From NCBI GenBank assembly GCA_963832835.1, contig CAWHVD010000001.1:2170001-2234000 (forward strand): a stretch of DNA of 64,000 nucleotides. The letters are read 5' to 3'. This document shows, in pieces, positions 7,939-16,432 of this stretch. The DNA comes from CAVPKN01 sp963832835. GTDB taxonomy: Bacteria; Chlamydiota; Chlamydiia; Chlamydiales; JAAKFR01. Numbering within the stretch: the first letter of the stretch is position 1; each line of letters starts with the position of its first letter. The position numbers were made by a program, and so were the translations under genes. A model generated the notes under the pieces. The model was not told the DNA's origin, did not search any database, and saw only the letters and a program-made list of their open reading frames with translations.

Positions 7939-9240
7939 TTAACCTTCGTAGGCGTTACGTAAAATCACCCCTTCCATCTCCCGATCCGTACTTTTTATTG
8001 TGCCTGAAAATTTCTTGATTGCATCGGCCATCGCGTATACAACCTCTTTGCCTGTGAATGTTTCAGCGCCCACTGCCACCACCATATCCTCTACACTCTT
8101 CAGTGCGTCTTGAAGCTGCTCTCTCGTATCATCTGCGTTGTATATGACAGAGGCCCCCAAATTCATAAGTAAAACAGCTTTGATAGCCTGGCAAAACTGA
8201 TCTTCATTTCCTTTTCCTCGCGGACTGTGACTCGCTACTTGAGCTGCAGTAGTAAGATATCCCCAAATTTCTTTTGCAGGCGTGTGTGGATGACAAGCCA
8301 GCCAATATTTTCTAAATTGTTCTATTGAATCCAGGAGACCTTCTCGCGTATTTGCCCTCACTGTATCTCCAGCACAAGCTTCAAGGGCATGTGTACAATA
8401 TTGCGCAAGAGGAGTTCCTGCTAATCCTTCCAGATTGAGTGACTCCCCAGGTGGAATTTCTGTTTTACAGTAGCTACAGAAGAGGTCTAAAAAACCAAAA
8501 TGCATGATGAGCTCCAGGGCAGCGGGAGTCATGGAGCTTACCTCTGCTTCCTCTGACAAATAGCTATTTGCAAGATCCTCCCTGGCTCTTTTGAAGTATT
8601 TTACATCTTCTTTTACAGCCTCTTTTTTCTGAGCAACACGCTCCTCATTCTCAATCACACTTCCAACCTCGTCACTCCACATACTGAGACGGTGCGAGTT
8701 GTACCAACTATGGATAGTTGTATGCGTCTGAATCCATTCATCAAATGCATAGGCAAGCGGAGGACATACAACCCCAATTGATCCAGACACTACCTCTGCA
8801 AACGCACCCAAAACGACAATTGAACGCGCTTTCATATCCTCATATAAATTTTCGGAATTGCCAGAGCAAAGAGTCACGAAGGGGCCGATGGCCCATCTCA
8901 ACAAAGCGAGGGCAAAGATGGCGACACGGATCGGCAAAGCAATGCTATAGGCCACCATACCAAAAAAATAGAGAAAAGGATATGCGATCGGATTATTATG
9001 AAACTTCGTGATTGTCCACTGCGTACTCAGTACATTGTAAATGAGAAATCTGCTTTCAGGAATGGAATCGTTCAGATGTTGGTCCACAAGAGATCGTACT
9101 CGCTGTGCTTGATCTTCCACATCTTCGCTGGGGTATACAATGGATATACGACTCTCCTGCGTCAAAACACCCTCTAATTCAGGATAGGCGATGTTCCACG
9201 CAAGAAGTGTTTCATGATCACCGATAATGATCTGTGACAT
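7939..9240 (-). CDS. Hypothetical protein with paired hydrophobic segments (Inc-like)
   Basis: 433 residues; I do not recognise the family. Residues about 85-125 are strongly hydrophobic (YPFLYFFGMVAYSIALPIRV onward), and a second span lies around 140-165, giving a bilobed pattern like chlamydial inclusion-membrane proteins. The remainder is soluble, mostly helical and acidic, with scattered Cys. It is inserted between pgsA and glyQS, which are adjacent in C. trachomatis by my memory, and reads away from glyQS, so it is probably a lineage-specific gene. Secretion by type III and membrane insertion are guesses from hydrophobicity only. Confidence 0.7.
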   Translation of the reverse strand: MSQIIIGDHETLLAWNIAYPELEGVLTQESRISIVYPSEDVEDQAQRVRSLVDQHLNDSIPESRFLIYNVLSTQWTITKFHNNPIAYPFLYFFGMVAYSIALPIRVAIFALALLRWAIGPFVTLCSGNSENLYEDMKARSIVVLGAFAEVVSGSIGVVCPPLAYAFDEWIQTHTTIHSWYNSHRLSMWSDEVGSVIENEERVAQKKEAVKEDVKYFKRAREDLANSYLSEEAEVSSMTPAALELIMHFGFLDLFCSYCKTEIPPGESLNLEGLAGTPLAQYCTHALEACAGDTVRANTREGLLDSIEQFRKYWLACHPHTPAKEIWGYLTTAAQVASHSPRGKGNEDQFCQAIKAVLLMNLGASVIYNADDTREQLQDALKSVEDMVVAVGAETFTGKEVVYAMADAIKKFSGTIKSTDREMEGVILRNAYEG

Positions 9241-9363
9241 AAAGGCTCTCTCAAAAATACATACTAAAAAAATGATAAGATACCACCTCCCATGTTAAGG
9301 GGGTATTAAAAAGAAATTTTTCTCATTGCTCATTTTGCCCCATTTTCCTACAGTTTATTTCCT

Positions 9364-12300
9364 ATGCTGAACTTTCAAGATATGATTGCAAAGCTCACCC
9401 AGTTCTGGGCTGAGCAGGGATGTATTGTCCACCAAGGTTACGATCTTGAAGTGGGTGCAGGAACTTTTAATCCGGCAACTTTTTTGCGTTGTTTGGGTCC
9501 GGAGCCCTATTCAGCTGTCTATGTTGAGCCCTCTCGCCGTCCCAAGGATGGGCGATATGGTGAGAACCCAAACCGGGTTCAATTCTACCATCAGATGCAG
9601 GTGATCCTTAAACCATCGCCCCCTAATATCCAAGACCTATATCTACAATCACTTGCAAGTATAGGTCTTGAACTCAAGCTACACGACATCCGTTTTGTCC
9701 ATGACGATTGGGAAAACCCGACGATCGGGGCATGGGGACTGGGTTGGGAAGTATGGTGCGACGGGATGGAAGTGACTCAATTCACCTATTTTCAAGCAGT
9801 TGGCGGCGTTCCTGTTTCTCCTGTCAGCGGAGAGATTACATACGGGCTTGAAAGGCTCGCAATGTACCTTCAAGGGGTCGATTCGATGTTTGACCTCAAA
9901 TGGAACAACGAAATCACCTATGGTGACATCTATAAACGCAACGAATGGGAATGGAGCCACTATAACTTTATCGAAGCAGACACAGCCATGTGGCTTCGGC
10001 ATTTCGAAGATTTTGAAGCAGAGGCTAAAAGGCTGGTTCACAATCATCTTCCCATACCCGCCTACGATTTTGTCATGAAAGCCTCCCACGCATTTAACAT
10101 GTTAGATGCGCGCGGAGTCATCTCTGTCACTGAACGAACGGGATATATTGCGCGGATCCGCAATCTTTCTAAGATGATGGCAGAAAGCTATTTGGCGAGC
10201 CGGGAAAAACTTGAGCACCCACTGCTACGCAATCACAAAGCTCAATCCGACACGCCTGCGGCACCAAAAGTTTCACCAAAAAATGACCCCACAGAACGAC
10301 AAGATTTTCTGCTAGAGATCGGTTCCGAAGAGCTACCAGCAACATTTGTTCCAATTGGAATGCAGCATCTGGAAACGCAGGTTCGCGCTCTATTGCACAC
10401 TTACCAGCTCCCTTTTGAATCGATCGCAGTCTATGGCACCCCACGCAGATTAGCTCTATCGATTAAGGCTCTTGCAGGCGGGACTGCAGCCCAAAAGATT
10501 GAAAAAAAGGGACCCTCCATTAAAGCAGCTTTTGATAGCGAGGGCAATCCCACCCAAGCAGGCAGCGGCTTTTTTCGATCCATCTTCGAGATCTGTCCTG
10601 AGCCACCTCAGTTATCTCAGATCCAAAATAGAGAAATACCAGAACTTGAAATCCGGCAAATCAAAGGGATCGATTATCTATTTGCCACCTATGAGCAAAA
10701 AGGGATCGCGACAAGAGCCCTGCTTGTTGAACATCTTCCCAAAGTCATTTTAGGGATCGAATTCCCCAAAAAAATGCGTTGGGCAGACTTGGATATCGAG
10801 TATGCACGCCCCTTAAGGTGGATTGTCTCCATTTATGACAGCGAAATCATTCCTTTTGTTCTGGGCAATATCGTCTCTTCCAATGTCTCATATGGCCATC
10901 GCCAGCTTGCACCACAGGCTATCAAAATTGGCAAGCCACAAGATTACCTCTCTGCGCTCAAGGAACAATGGGTAATGGCTGATGTCCGAGAGCGGCACGA
11001 ATCGATTGTGCAGCAACTTTCTGTGATCGAGCAGGAGCTAGGTGGACAAGCAGCCGTCATCGAGCGGGTCATGCCTCAAGTGCTTCATCTGGTCGAATGG
11101 CCTTTTTTGATGGTAGGTCACTTTGATCCGCTTTACTTGCAGGTGCCTAAAGAGGTCTTGATTTCTGAAATGGTGGAACACCAAAAGTACTTCCCTATTA
11201 CAGGCCCAGATGGAGCCCTTATGCCCCATTTTGTAATCGTGTGCAATAATAAGCCCTCTGATTTAATCCGGGCGGGCAACCAAAAAGCCCTCTCCCCGCG
11301 CCTTGCCGATGGGATGTTCCTCTACGGCGAAGATCTCAAAACTCCTCTTGCCCAGTTTAACGAAAAATTGAAAGCCGTTACTTTTCAAAAAGAGCTAGGG
11401 AGCGTCTGGGAAAAAGTGAACCGCACTATGGCAATCGCTGCCATGCTCCATCATTTTTTGCCCATCTGCAACCTGGCTCACCTCCTTAAAGCAGCTACTC
11501 TTTGCAAAGCAGATCTGGCCTCCGGTCTTGTGGGTGAGTTTCCCGAACTACAAGGTGTCGTGGGTAGGCTCTATGCTCTCAAGCAAGGAGAACATTCTGA
11601 AGTGGCGGCGGCTATTGAAGAACATTGGATGCCGCGCGGAGAAAAAGCACCCTTACCGCAAACATCTGCGGGTGTACTTTTGAGTCTTTCTGAAAAGATC
11701 GACAATTTTTTATGTTGTTATGCAATTGGACTCAAACCCTCCTCATCGAGCGATCCTTACGGTTTACGTCGTCAGGGAATTGGAATACTTAAAATGTTGA
11801 TCGAGGGTAAGCACCATCTCTCCCTTTCTACAGTCTTCCAAAAGGCCATCGAGCTCTTTGTCAACACACCAGAGCTCCCTTCTAAGCTGGCGCAAGAGAC
11901 TAAAGAGAGACAAGCGTCTCTTATAGAGGAGATTTCCACTTTCCTTCTCAGCCGTTTGCGCTCCATTCTGGTCGACTACGGATTTGAAAAAGATGCCATT
12001 GAAGCTGCCATCTCACATGGGTTTTATGATACCTTCGATCTATTCCGTAAGTTGGAAGCACTGCATAGATTCCGCAAAGAGCATCATCCCGAGTTTCTAC
12101 AACTGATCGAGATGCACACACGAACAAAAAAAATTCTCTTCAGCCAAAACCCTCATCTCACACCCGCATGGATGGTCCGTGCACTGTACAATCAGGATCA
12201 ACAAGTGCATCAGTTTCCTTCAGTCGATCCAGCTCTGTTAAAGGAACCTTCCGAGCAGGCTCTTTTTGATCGTCTGCAAGCTGTCAAACAGAAGTTTCAT

Positions 12301-12525
12301 GTGGAGCTCATTGACCGCAGGGAACTCAAAAGACGTCAATGGTACGAGGCCTACGCCCTTTTGACTACGCTACACGGTCCCATCACTACCCTCTTTGAAC
12401 AGGTCAAAATCATCGATGATGATGAAAAGATACGCATAAACCGATTGGCCCTTCTTCAAGAGATTTGGGATCTTTGTGAGGAACTTGCTGACTTTAGCAA
12501 AATCCAAGAACATGCCCTCACCTGA
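9364..12525 (+). CDS. glyQS: Glycyl-tRNA synthetase, alpha-beta fusion
   Basis: 1,053 residues. The first ~300 are the catalytic alpha chain (MIAKLTQFWAEQGCIVHQGY, PATFLRCLGPEPYSAVYVEP, RVQFYHQMQVILKPSP, GWEVWCDGMEVTQFTYFQ). A short Ser/Ala/Pro linker at about 290-312 leads to the beta chain, which starts QDFLLEIGSEELPATFVPIG and runs through the editing-like and HD-like parts to a C-terminal anticodon-binding region. Most bacteria encode the two chains separately; a single chain is a chlamydial trait. It charges tRNA-Gly. Its stop lies in an inverted repeat shared with the convergent DCC gene. Confidence 0.96.
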   Translation: MLNFQDMIAKLTQFWAEQGCIVHQGYDLEVGAGTFNPATFLRCLGPEPYSAVYVEPSRRPKDGRYGENPNRVQFYHQMQVILKPSPPNIQDLYLQSLASIGLELKLHDIRFVHDDWENPTIGAWGLGWEVWCDGMEVTQFTYFQAVGGVPVSPVSGEITYGLERLAMYLQGVDSMFDLKWNNEITYGDIYKRNEWEWSHYNFIEADTAMWLRHFEDFEAEAKRLVHNHLPIPAYDFVMKASHAFNMLDARGVISVTERTGYIARIRNLSKMMAESYLASREKLEHPLLRNHKAQSDTPAAPKVSPKNDPTERQDFLLEIGSEELPATFVPIGMQHLETQVRALLHTYQLPFESIAVYGTPRRLALSIKALAGGTAAQKIEKKGPSIKAAFDSEGNPTQAGSGFFRSIFEICPEPPQLSQIQNREIPELEIRQIKGIDYLFATYEQKGIATRALLVEHLPKVILGIEFPKKMRWADLDIEYARPLRWIVSIYDSEIIPFVLGNIVSSNVSYGHRQLAPQAIKIGKPQDYLSALKEQWVMADVRERHESIVQQLSVIEQELGGQAAVIERVMPQVLHLVEWPFLMVGHFDPLYLQVPKEVLISEMVEHQKYFPITGPDGALMPHFVIVCNNKPSDLIRAGNQKALSPRLADGMFLYGEDLKTPLAQFNEKLKAVTFQKELGSVWEKVNRTMAIAAMLHHFLPICNLAHLLKAATLCKADLASGLVGEFPELQGVVGRLYALKQGEHSEVAAAIEEHWMPRGEKAPLPQTSAGVLLSLSEKIDNFLCCYAIGLKPSSSSDPYGLRRQGIGILKMLIEGKHHLSLSTVFQKAIELFVNTPELPSKLAQETKERQASLIEEISTFLLSRLRSILVDYGFEKDAIEAAISHGFYDTFDLFRKLEALHRFRKEHHPEFLQLIEMHTRTKKILFSQNPHLTPAWMVRALYNQDQQVHQFPSVDPALLKEPSEQALFDRLQAVKQKFHVELIDRRELKRRQWYEAYALLTTLHGPITTLFEQVKIIDDDEKIRINRLALLQEIWDLCEELADFSKIQEHALT

Positions 12526-12677
12526 TTGGTAGGGGGATTTTAAACACAGAGACACAGAGAAGCAGAAACAGATAGAGAAATCCCTGACCTGCTTTGGTGT
12601 TGTTCTATTTGACTTTCTTTAAAAAATCTTCTCTGCGCCTCTGAGCCTCTGTGTGTAAAAATACCCTATCAATCAGG
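12521..12677. repeat. Inverted repeat spanning the convergent ends of glyQS and the DCC gene
   Basis: Arms of roughly 45-50 bases (12521-12572 and about 12625-12677) are imperfectly complementary: CCTGATTGGTAGGGG with ACACAGAGACACAGAGAA on the left, and the reverse of these on the right. Both gene stop codons fall within the arms. It may act as a bidirectional terminator. The ACACAGAG-type motif also occurs at about 6193-6217 and, as ACGCAAAGACACAAAGG, at about 30992-31015. Confidence 0.6.
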
Positions 12678-13071
12678 GAAGGAAGCGGTCGGAGGGTTGA
12701 GCAATGGGGGTGCGGCCTGGAAAAAGACGGAAGCGATTGCGGGCGACTAAGCGATAGAACGGATCGAAAAGGAAGGAAGGCAGAAATGAGAGCAAACCTA
12801 CCCCAGCATACTTTCCACCTAAAAGCCATAAGATACGCAAGGCTCCTTTTCCTTCGATCAGTAACTTTTCATCTGCTGTCTCATAGTTCTGCAGAAGTAT
12901 AAGAGTGTCAAGCTCAGGACTCTTGAGAAAGAAGTGAGCCAGCTTCTTCTCTGCTGTTTTTCCTTTAAGCGGTGCAAAATAGAACTTTTGAGCACGATCG
13001 ACATTGAGGATAAAGCGCACTGCACGGTTGCAAAGTGGACACTCCCCATCATAAAAAATTACATGTTTCAT
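12673..13071 (-). CDS. DCC-family thiol-disulfide oxidoreductase-like protein (DUF393)
   Basis: 132 residues from the ATG at 13069-13071, overlapping the dnaG stop by four bases. The N-terminal FYDGECPLCNRAVRFIL carries the C-x2-C pair and the DG motif of the DUF393/DCC family, with the usual second half FLPSFLFDPFYRLVARNRFR. Length is normal for the family. The biochemical role of DCC proteins is poorly defined; a redox role is suggested by the CPLC motif. Translational coupling to dnaG implies co-transcription rather than a shared function. Confidence 0.88.
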   Translation of the reverse strand: MKHVIFYDGECPLCNRAVRFILNVDRAQKFYFAPLKGKTAEKKLAHFFLKSPELDTLILLQNYETADEKLLIEGKGALRILWLLGGKYAGVGLLSFLPSFLFDPFYRLVARNRFRLFPGRTPIAQPSDRFLP

Positions 13072-14807
13072 CAATTAACCAGTACCGCTACCAGGCGCCC
13101 GGTTTTAAGCGCATCAAATTGCTTGGCAAGCTCAAGAACTTTGTCATCGCTATGACCGCCACTGTGGATTTCCAGATTAACCACTTCGCACGTTTGCATC
13201 CACTCACGGTCGAGCAGTTTCTGAACTGTCTCTAGAAAATGCCCCTCAGCCCGTTCACGGTTCACTTTTTTCTGAAGCATCTCGTCGATGAGGGTAGGAT
13301 CTTCAATGTCTGCTGCCAAGGTGAAAAGATCTGTCTTCCCTTCCTCTATGATTTTTTGAAAGATCTGCCGACAACCGGAGGTTGCAAAATGTTTTTCTTC
13401 CAAGTACACCTTGACTGTGGGCAAAAACGTTTCACCCATTAAAAAAAGCCAACGGATGAGATCTAGCTCTAGGGTACGGTGGGGATCGACTGGAGTGAGA
13501 GTCAATGTGCCACGACTTTTGACATAAGAGGGTGCAAAAGCACCTTGTTTAAGACCAACCATCTCCTCGGGCACTCTCACTAACGAGGCGATTTTGCGTA
13601 AACTCTCGTGCACCATGACAGGATCTTCCCAAGCGTCGACCTGCTTTTTTAAAGTCTTGACGAGTTCGGCCTTTCCGGCGGGAGAATCGAGATTCAACTC
13701 ACGCCCCAAGTAACCGACTTGAAAAGAGAGATAACTTTCAGCTCCTTCAATCTCCTCAATAAGTCTTGGGGTACCAAACTGAGTGAGGTACGTATCCGGA
13801 TCGCTCCCCTTAGGCATATTCACAACAAACACTTCTATACCACGCTGTTGAAGCAAATCCCCCACTTTAGAAGCGGCTGCAGCTCCTGCCGCATCCCCAT
13901 CAAACAGAAGGTATGCGGTACGCAATCCCAATTTTTTCAGCTCTTCGCTATGACTCTCGCCAAAAGCAGTCCCCAACGCAGCTACAGTGAGATTCAGCCC
14001 CGCTTCAATCAACTTGAAACAGTCAATCTGCCCTTCTACAATCAGGGCTCGCCGCTCCTTAGCAATTCGCCTGCGGCAATAGTTCAGGCCAAAAAGGATG
14101 CGTGACTTTTTGAATAAGGGCGTTTCAGGAGTATTGATGTATTTTCCCCCAAAAGCCCCTTCTTTGTAGTGACGGGCCGAAAAACCGATCACTGCTCCGG
14201 TAGGGTTGCGGATGGGAAAGGTGATCCGATCTCGGAAAAAAGGTCTAGCTCCTCCTTCCACCAATAAGCCTGCCTCGATCAGCACATCTTCAGATACCTT
14301 TTCTGCACGCATTATTTTACGTAGGATCGTCCCATCATTAGGGGCAAAACCTACCTCAAAACGGTTGATAAAATCGAGCGTTAGTCCACGCTTATACAGA
14401 TACTCAAGAGCATCTCTGCCCTCTTCCGTATACAGCAAAGTGGCATGGAAATACTGAGAAGCTAAAACACATGCCTCCTTCAGTGCCGATTTATCGGTCC
14501 CTTTTTCCCCTTGCTGCTGCCTTTCTAAAGGGACATGAAACCGTTCGGCAAGAGACTCTACGGCATCCACAAAAGAGAGATTGAGGTACTCCATGAGAAA
14601 TTGAATCGCATCTCCATGAGCCCCACAACCATAGCAATGGTAATGCGTATCCCCTTTCTGAATCATGAAAGAGGGGCTTTTCTCTTGGTGAAAAGGACAC
14701 AGACCCTTATGCGACACCCCCATACGCTTCATCTCGACATGGCCAGAGACAACCTCGAGGAGATCAATCCTCTCCTTCAACTTTTCCAAACTTTCTTTCG
14801 TAAACAA
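13071..14807 (-). CDS. dnaG: DNA primase
   Basis: 578 residues, close to the E. coli length. It makes RNA primers at the replication fork. The N-terminal CHC2 zinc finger is complete (CPFHQEKSPSF ... HYHCYGCGAHGDAIQFL). The central catalytic core shows IGFSARHYKEGAFGGKYINT, the RNAP-type EGQIDCFKLIEAG (metal-binding Glu) and the TOPRIM acidic pair in AYLLFDGDAAGAAAA. The C-terminal helicase-binding region is less conserved. The start appears to be TTG at 14805-14807, with AAGAGG at good spacing. The DCC gene follows with a 4-base overlap. Confidence 0.96.
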   Translation of the reverse strand: MFTKESLEKLKERIDLLEVVSGHVEMKRMGVSHKGLCPFHQEKSPSFMIQKGDTHYHCYGCGAHGDAIQFLMEYLNLSFVDAVESLAERFHVPLERQQQGEKGTDKSALKEACVLASQYFHATLLYTEEGRDALEYLYKRGLTLDFINRFEVGFAPNDGTILRKIMRAEKVSEDVLIEAGLLVEGGARPFFRDRITFPIRNPTGAVIGFSARHYKEGAFGGKYINTPETPLFKKSRILFGLNYCRRRIAKERRALIVEGQIDCFKLIEAGLNLTVAALGTAFGESHSEELKKLGLRTAYLLFDGDAAGAAAASKVGDLLQQRGIEVFVVNMPKGSDPDTYLTQFGTPRLIEEIEGAESYLSFQVGYLGRELNLDSPAGKAELVKTLKKQVDAWEDPVMVHESLRKIASLVRVPEEMVGLKQGAFAPSYVKSRGTLTLTPVDPHRTLELDLIRWLFLMGETFLPTVKVYLEEKHFATSGCRQIFQKIIEEGKTDLFTLAADIEDPTLIDEMLQKKVNRERAEGHFLETVQKLLDREWMQTCEVVNLEIHSGGHSDDKVLELAKQFDALKTGRLVAVLVN

Positions 14808-14891
14808 ACGATACCTCTTGATTGCCAGAGGATAACTCGCTCTCCTCTAACAGGTCAAGCTTTCCCCACTTATACCAATCCGTTGAAATAA

Positions 14892-14975
14892 TACCATTTA
14901 TCAAAAATAAAGCCATGAAGTGGCACTGGGTAACATGACAGATTTGGACGATCGTTTCGAAGCTCATATTTTTAA
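14892..14975 (-). mobile_element. Family A miniature element, truncated
   Basis: TACCATTTATCAAAAATAAAG then the arm GCCATGAAGTGGCACTGGG..., equal to one half of the 161-bp family A element in reverse orientation; similarity stops soon after TTTCGAAGC. TAA precedes the intact end. The rest of the gap 14808-15143 has the hairpin at 15044 and a short ATG frame at 15090 with AGGAGAGAG upstream that runs only into the next element, so no gene is called. Confidence 0.75.
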
Positions 14976-15043
14976 ATAAGGAGCGAAAGCTGCGACAACT
15001 ATGCGCTCTCTTCTCTCTTTAGGGTACTCTTCTAAGGAAAAGA

Positions 15044-15060
15044 TCCCTGAGTATCAGGGA
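15044..15060. promoter_or_regulatory. Perfect 7-bp inverted repeat
   Basis: TCCCTGA-gta-TCAGGGA. It sits between the dnaG start and the 3' end of the exporter operon, upstream of a short, apparently interrupted frame at 15090. It could be an operator or a small terminator; no U-tract follows. Confidence 0.35.
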
Positions 15061-15143
15061 AACAGACCCAAAATTCAGGAGAGAGTTACATGACTCGCTT
15101 TACGGGCCAAATTCGCCCTTTTGAAATCCCCTCTCAGGTTAAA

Positions 15144-15306
15144 CCTAAAAACGGCAGTTCGAGATGGTAAAGTGATGCAAGATTTTGATTTAGAATCACT
15201 TTTAATAGGGGGCGCACATTCCCAAATGGTGAAGGGGCCCCCTAATAGAAGCGATTCTGGATCAAAAGATTGCGTCAATTTGCCGTCTCCAACTGCCGTT
15301 TTTAGG
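15144..15306 (+). mobile_element. 163-bp palindromic miniature element (family B), copy 1
   Basis: Ends CCTAAAAACGGC...GCCGTTTTTAGG, with TTAAA duplicated on both sides (15139-15143 and 15307-15311). The arms are imperfectly complementary for about 70 bases each side of a short centre, so the whole element can fold into one hairpin. It overlaps the last bases of the exporter permease gene, where it supplies the TAA stop; before insertion the frame would have ended at TGA one codon after the same residue, so the protein end is unchanged. Confidence 0.92.
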
Positions 15307-16420
15307 TTAAAAGTGTTTTACGGAAACGGGCTAAGGATATTAAAAATAAGACAGCCCCAATCAAAAACAAATAAAGGAACTGTGGCCAAACTACCTCTAT
15401 GCCAGCTCCCCTATAAAGTATGGATTGCGAAAGGATCACAAAATTTGTATTAGGAGTAACTAACATAATATTTTGGATAAATGTGGGCATGCTTTCACGC
15501 GGAGTCAAAGTGCCTGAAAGAATCTGCAAAGGTAAAACTACCATGATCAGAATTAATGCAAACTGAGGCATAGAACGTGCAAAAGTTCCTAGTAAGATAC
15601 CTAAAGAGGTCGTAGCGAACAAGACAAGCAGTACGCCTATCATAAATAAAAAAAGTGAACCTTCAATGGGCATAGAAATCAGCAGTCGTATAACGCACTC
15701 TAATGAAAAAAAAGTGATGACTAACACGATAAGCTGCATAGACCATATTTTACTTACCATAATTTCGAAGGGTGTAACTGGCATCACTAGTAAATGTTCC
15801 ACAGTCCCGTGTTCCCTTTCCCTGATCAAAGCTGCGCCTGTCAGAACAATCGAAAGCAGGGTTATGTTATCGATAAGCTCCCTCAATCCCCCGTACCAGC
15901 TTTCCTTCATTTCGGGATTAAACTGAATCCTATAAGGAACATCTATGGGAGGAGGAGCTCTATTTAAGCTGTGTTTATGCACAAACGCAGTGACCTCGCC
16001 CATGATAATTTGTTGGATATGTTCATTACCGGTTAAAGCCTGGCTAATCCTGGTGGCATCAATATTGAGTTGGATAGCTGGTTTTTTTCCGGCAAGTACA
16101 TCTTGTTCAAATTTAGCTGGAATGACGATCGAAAAACTATCGAGACCAGCCTTCATCCTTTTATCTAATTTACTCAGGTTAGTTACATTTGGGGTTTTGA
16201 AATAGGGGGGGTAAAAGGCATCAATAATTCTTCTAGACAACTCCGATTGATCCTCGTCTACAATAGAAATGGATGCTTTGTGAAGAGTGTCGGGTAAAGA
16301 CATGGCTGATACATATATAATAAAAGTAAAAGCAAAAACAATGAATCCGATTAAAATTGGATCTCGGCGAAGGCCCATCAGTTCTTTAACACCAAGAAAG
16401 TAGATATTTTTCAAACGCAT
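15302..16420 (-). CDS. ABC-2 type permease (YhhJ-like)
   Basis: 372 residues with an N-terminal membrane anchor (about 22-42), a large periplasmic loop (45-175) and a C-terminal bundle of about five spans from residue 180. The loop-plus-bundle layout and ALIREREHGTVEHLLVMPVTP (the ABC-2 coupling region) match the YhhJ/YbhR family of half-exporters. It follows the fused ATPase-permease gene by 12 bp and completes a tripartite exporter with the HlyD and outer-membrane genes. A family B element abuts its 3' end. The substrate is unknown. Confidence 0.9.
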   Translation of the reverse strand: MRLKNIYFLGVKELMGLRRDPILIGFIVFAFTFIIYVSAMSLPDTLHKASISIVDEDQSELSRRIIDAFYPPYFKTPNVTNLSKLDKRMKAGLDSFSIVIPAKFEQDVLAGKKPAIQLNIDATRISQALTGNEHIQQIIMGEVTAFVHKHSLNRAPPPIDVPYRIQFNPEMKESWYGGLRELIDNITLLSIVLTGAALIREREHGTVEHLLVMPVTPFEIMVSKIWSMQLIVLVITFFSLECVIRLLISMPIEGSLFLFMIGVLLVLFATTSLGILLGTFARSMPQFALILIMVVLPLQILSGTLTPRESMPTFIQNIMLVTPNTNFVILSQSILYRGAGIEVVWPQFLYLFLIGAVLFLISLARFRKTLLT

Positions 16421-16432
16421 ATTCGGTGTTCC

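Noticed and set aside
15090..15170. Short frame with a good ribosome site before a family B element
   Set aside because: Only 26 codons, ends in the element, and no family recognised; might be a cut gene but cannot be supported.
15121..15453. 110-codon plus-strand frame
   Set aside because: Made of a family B element plus antisense of the permease gene; no independent support.
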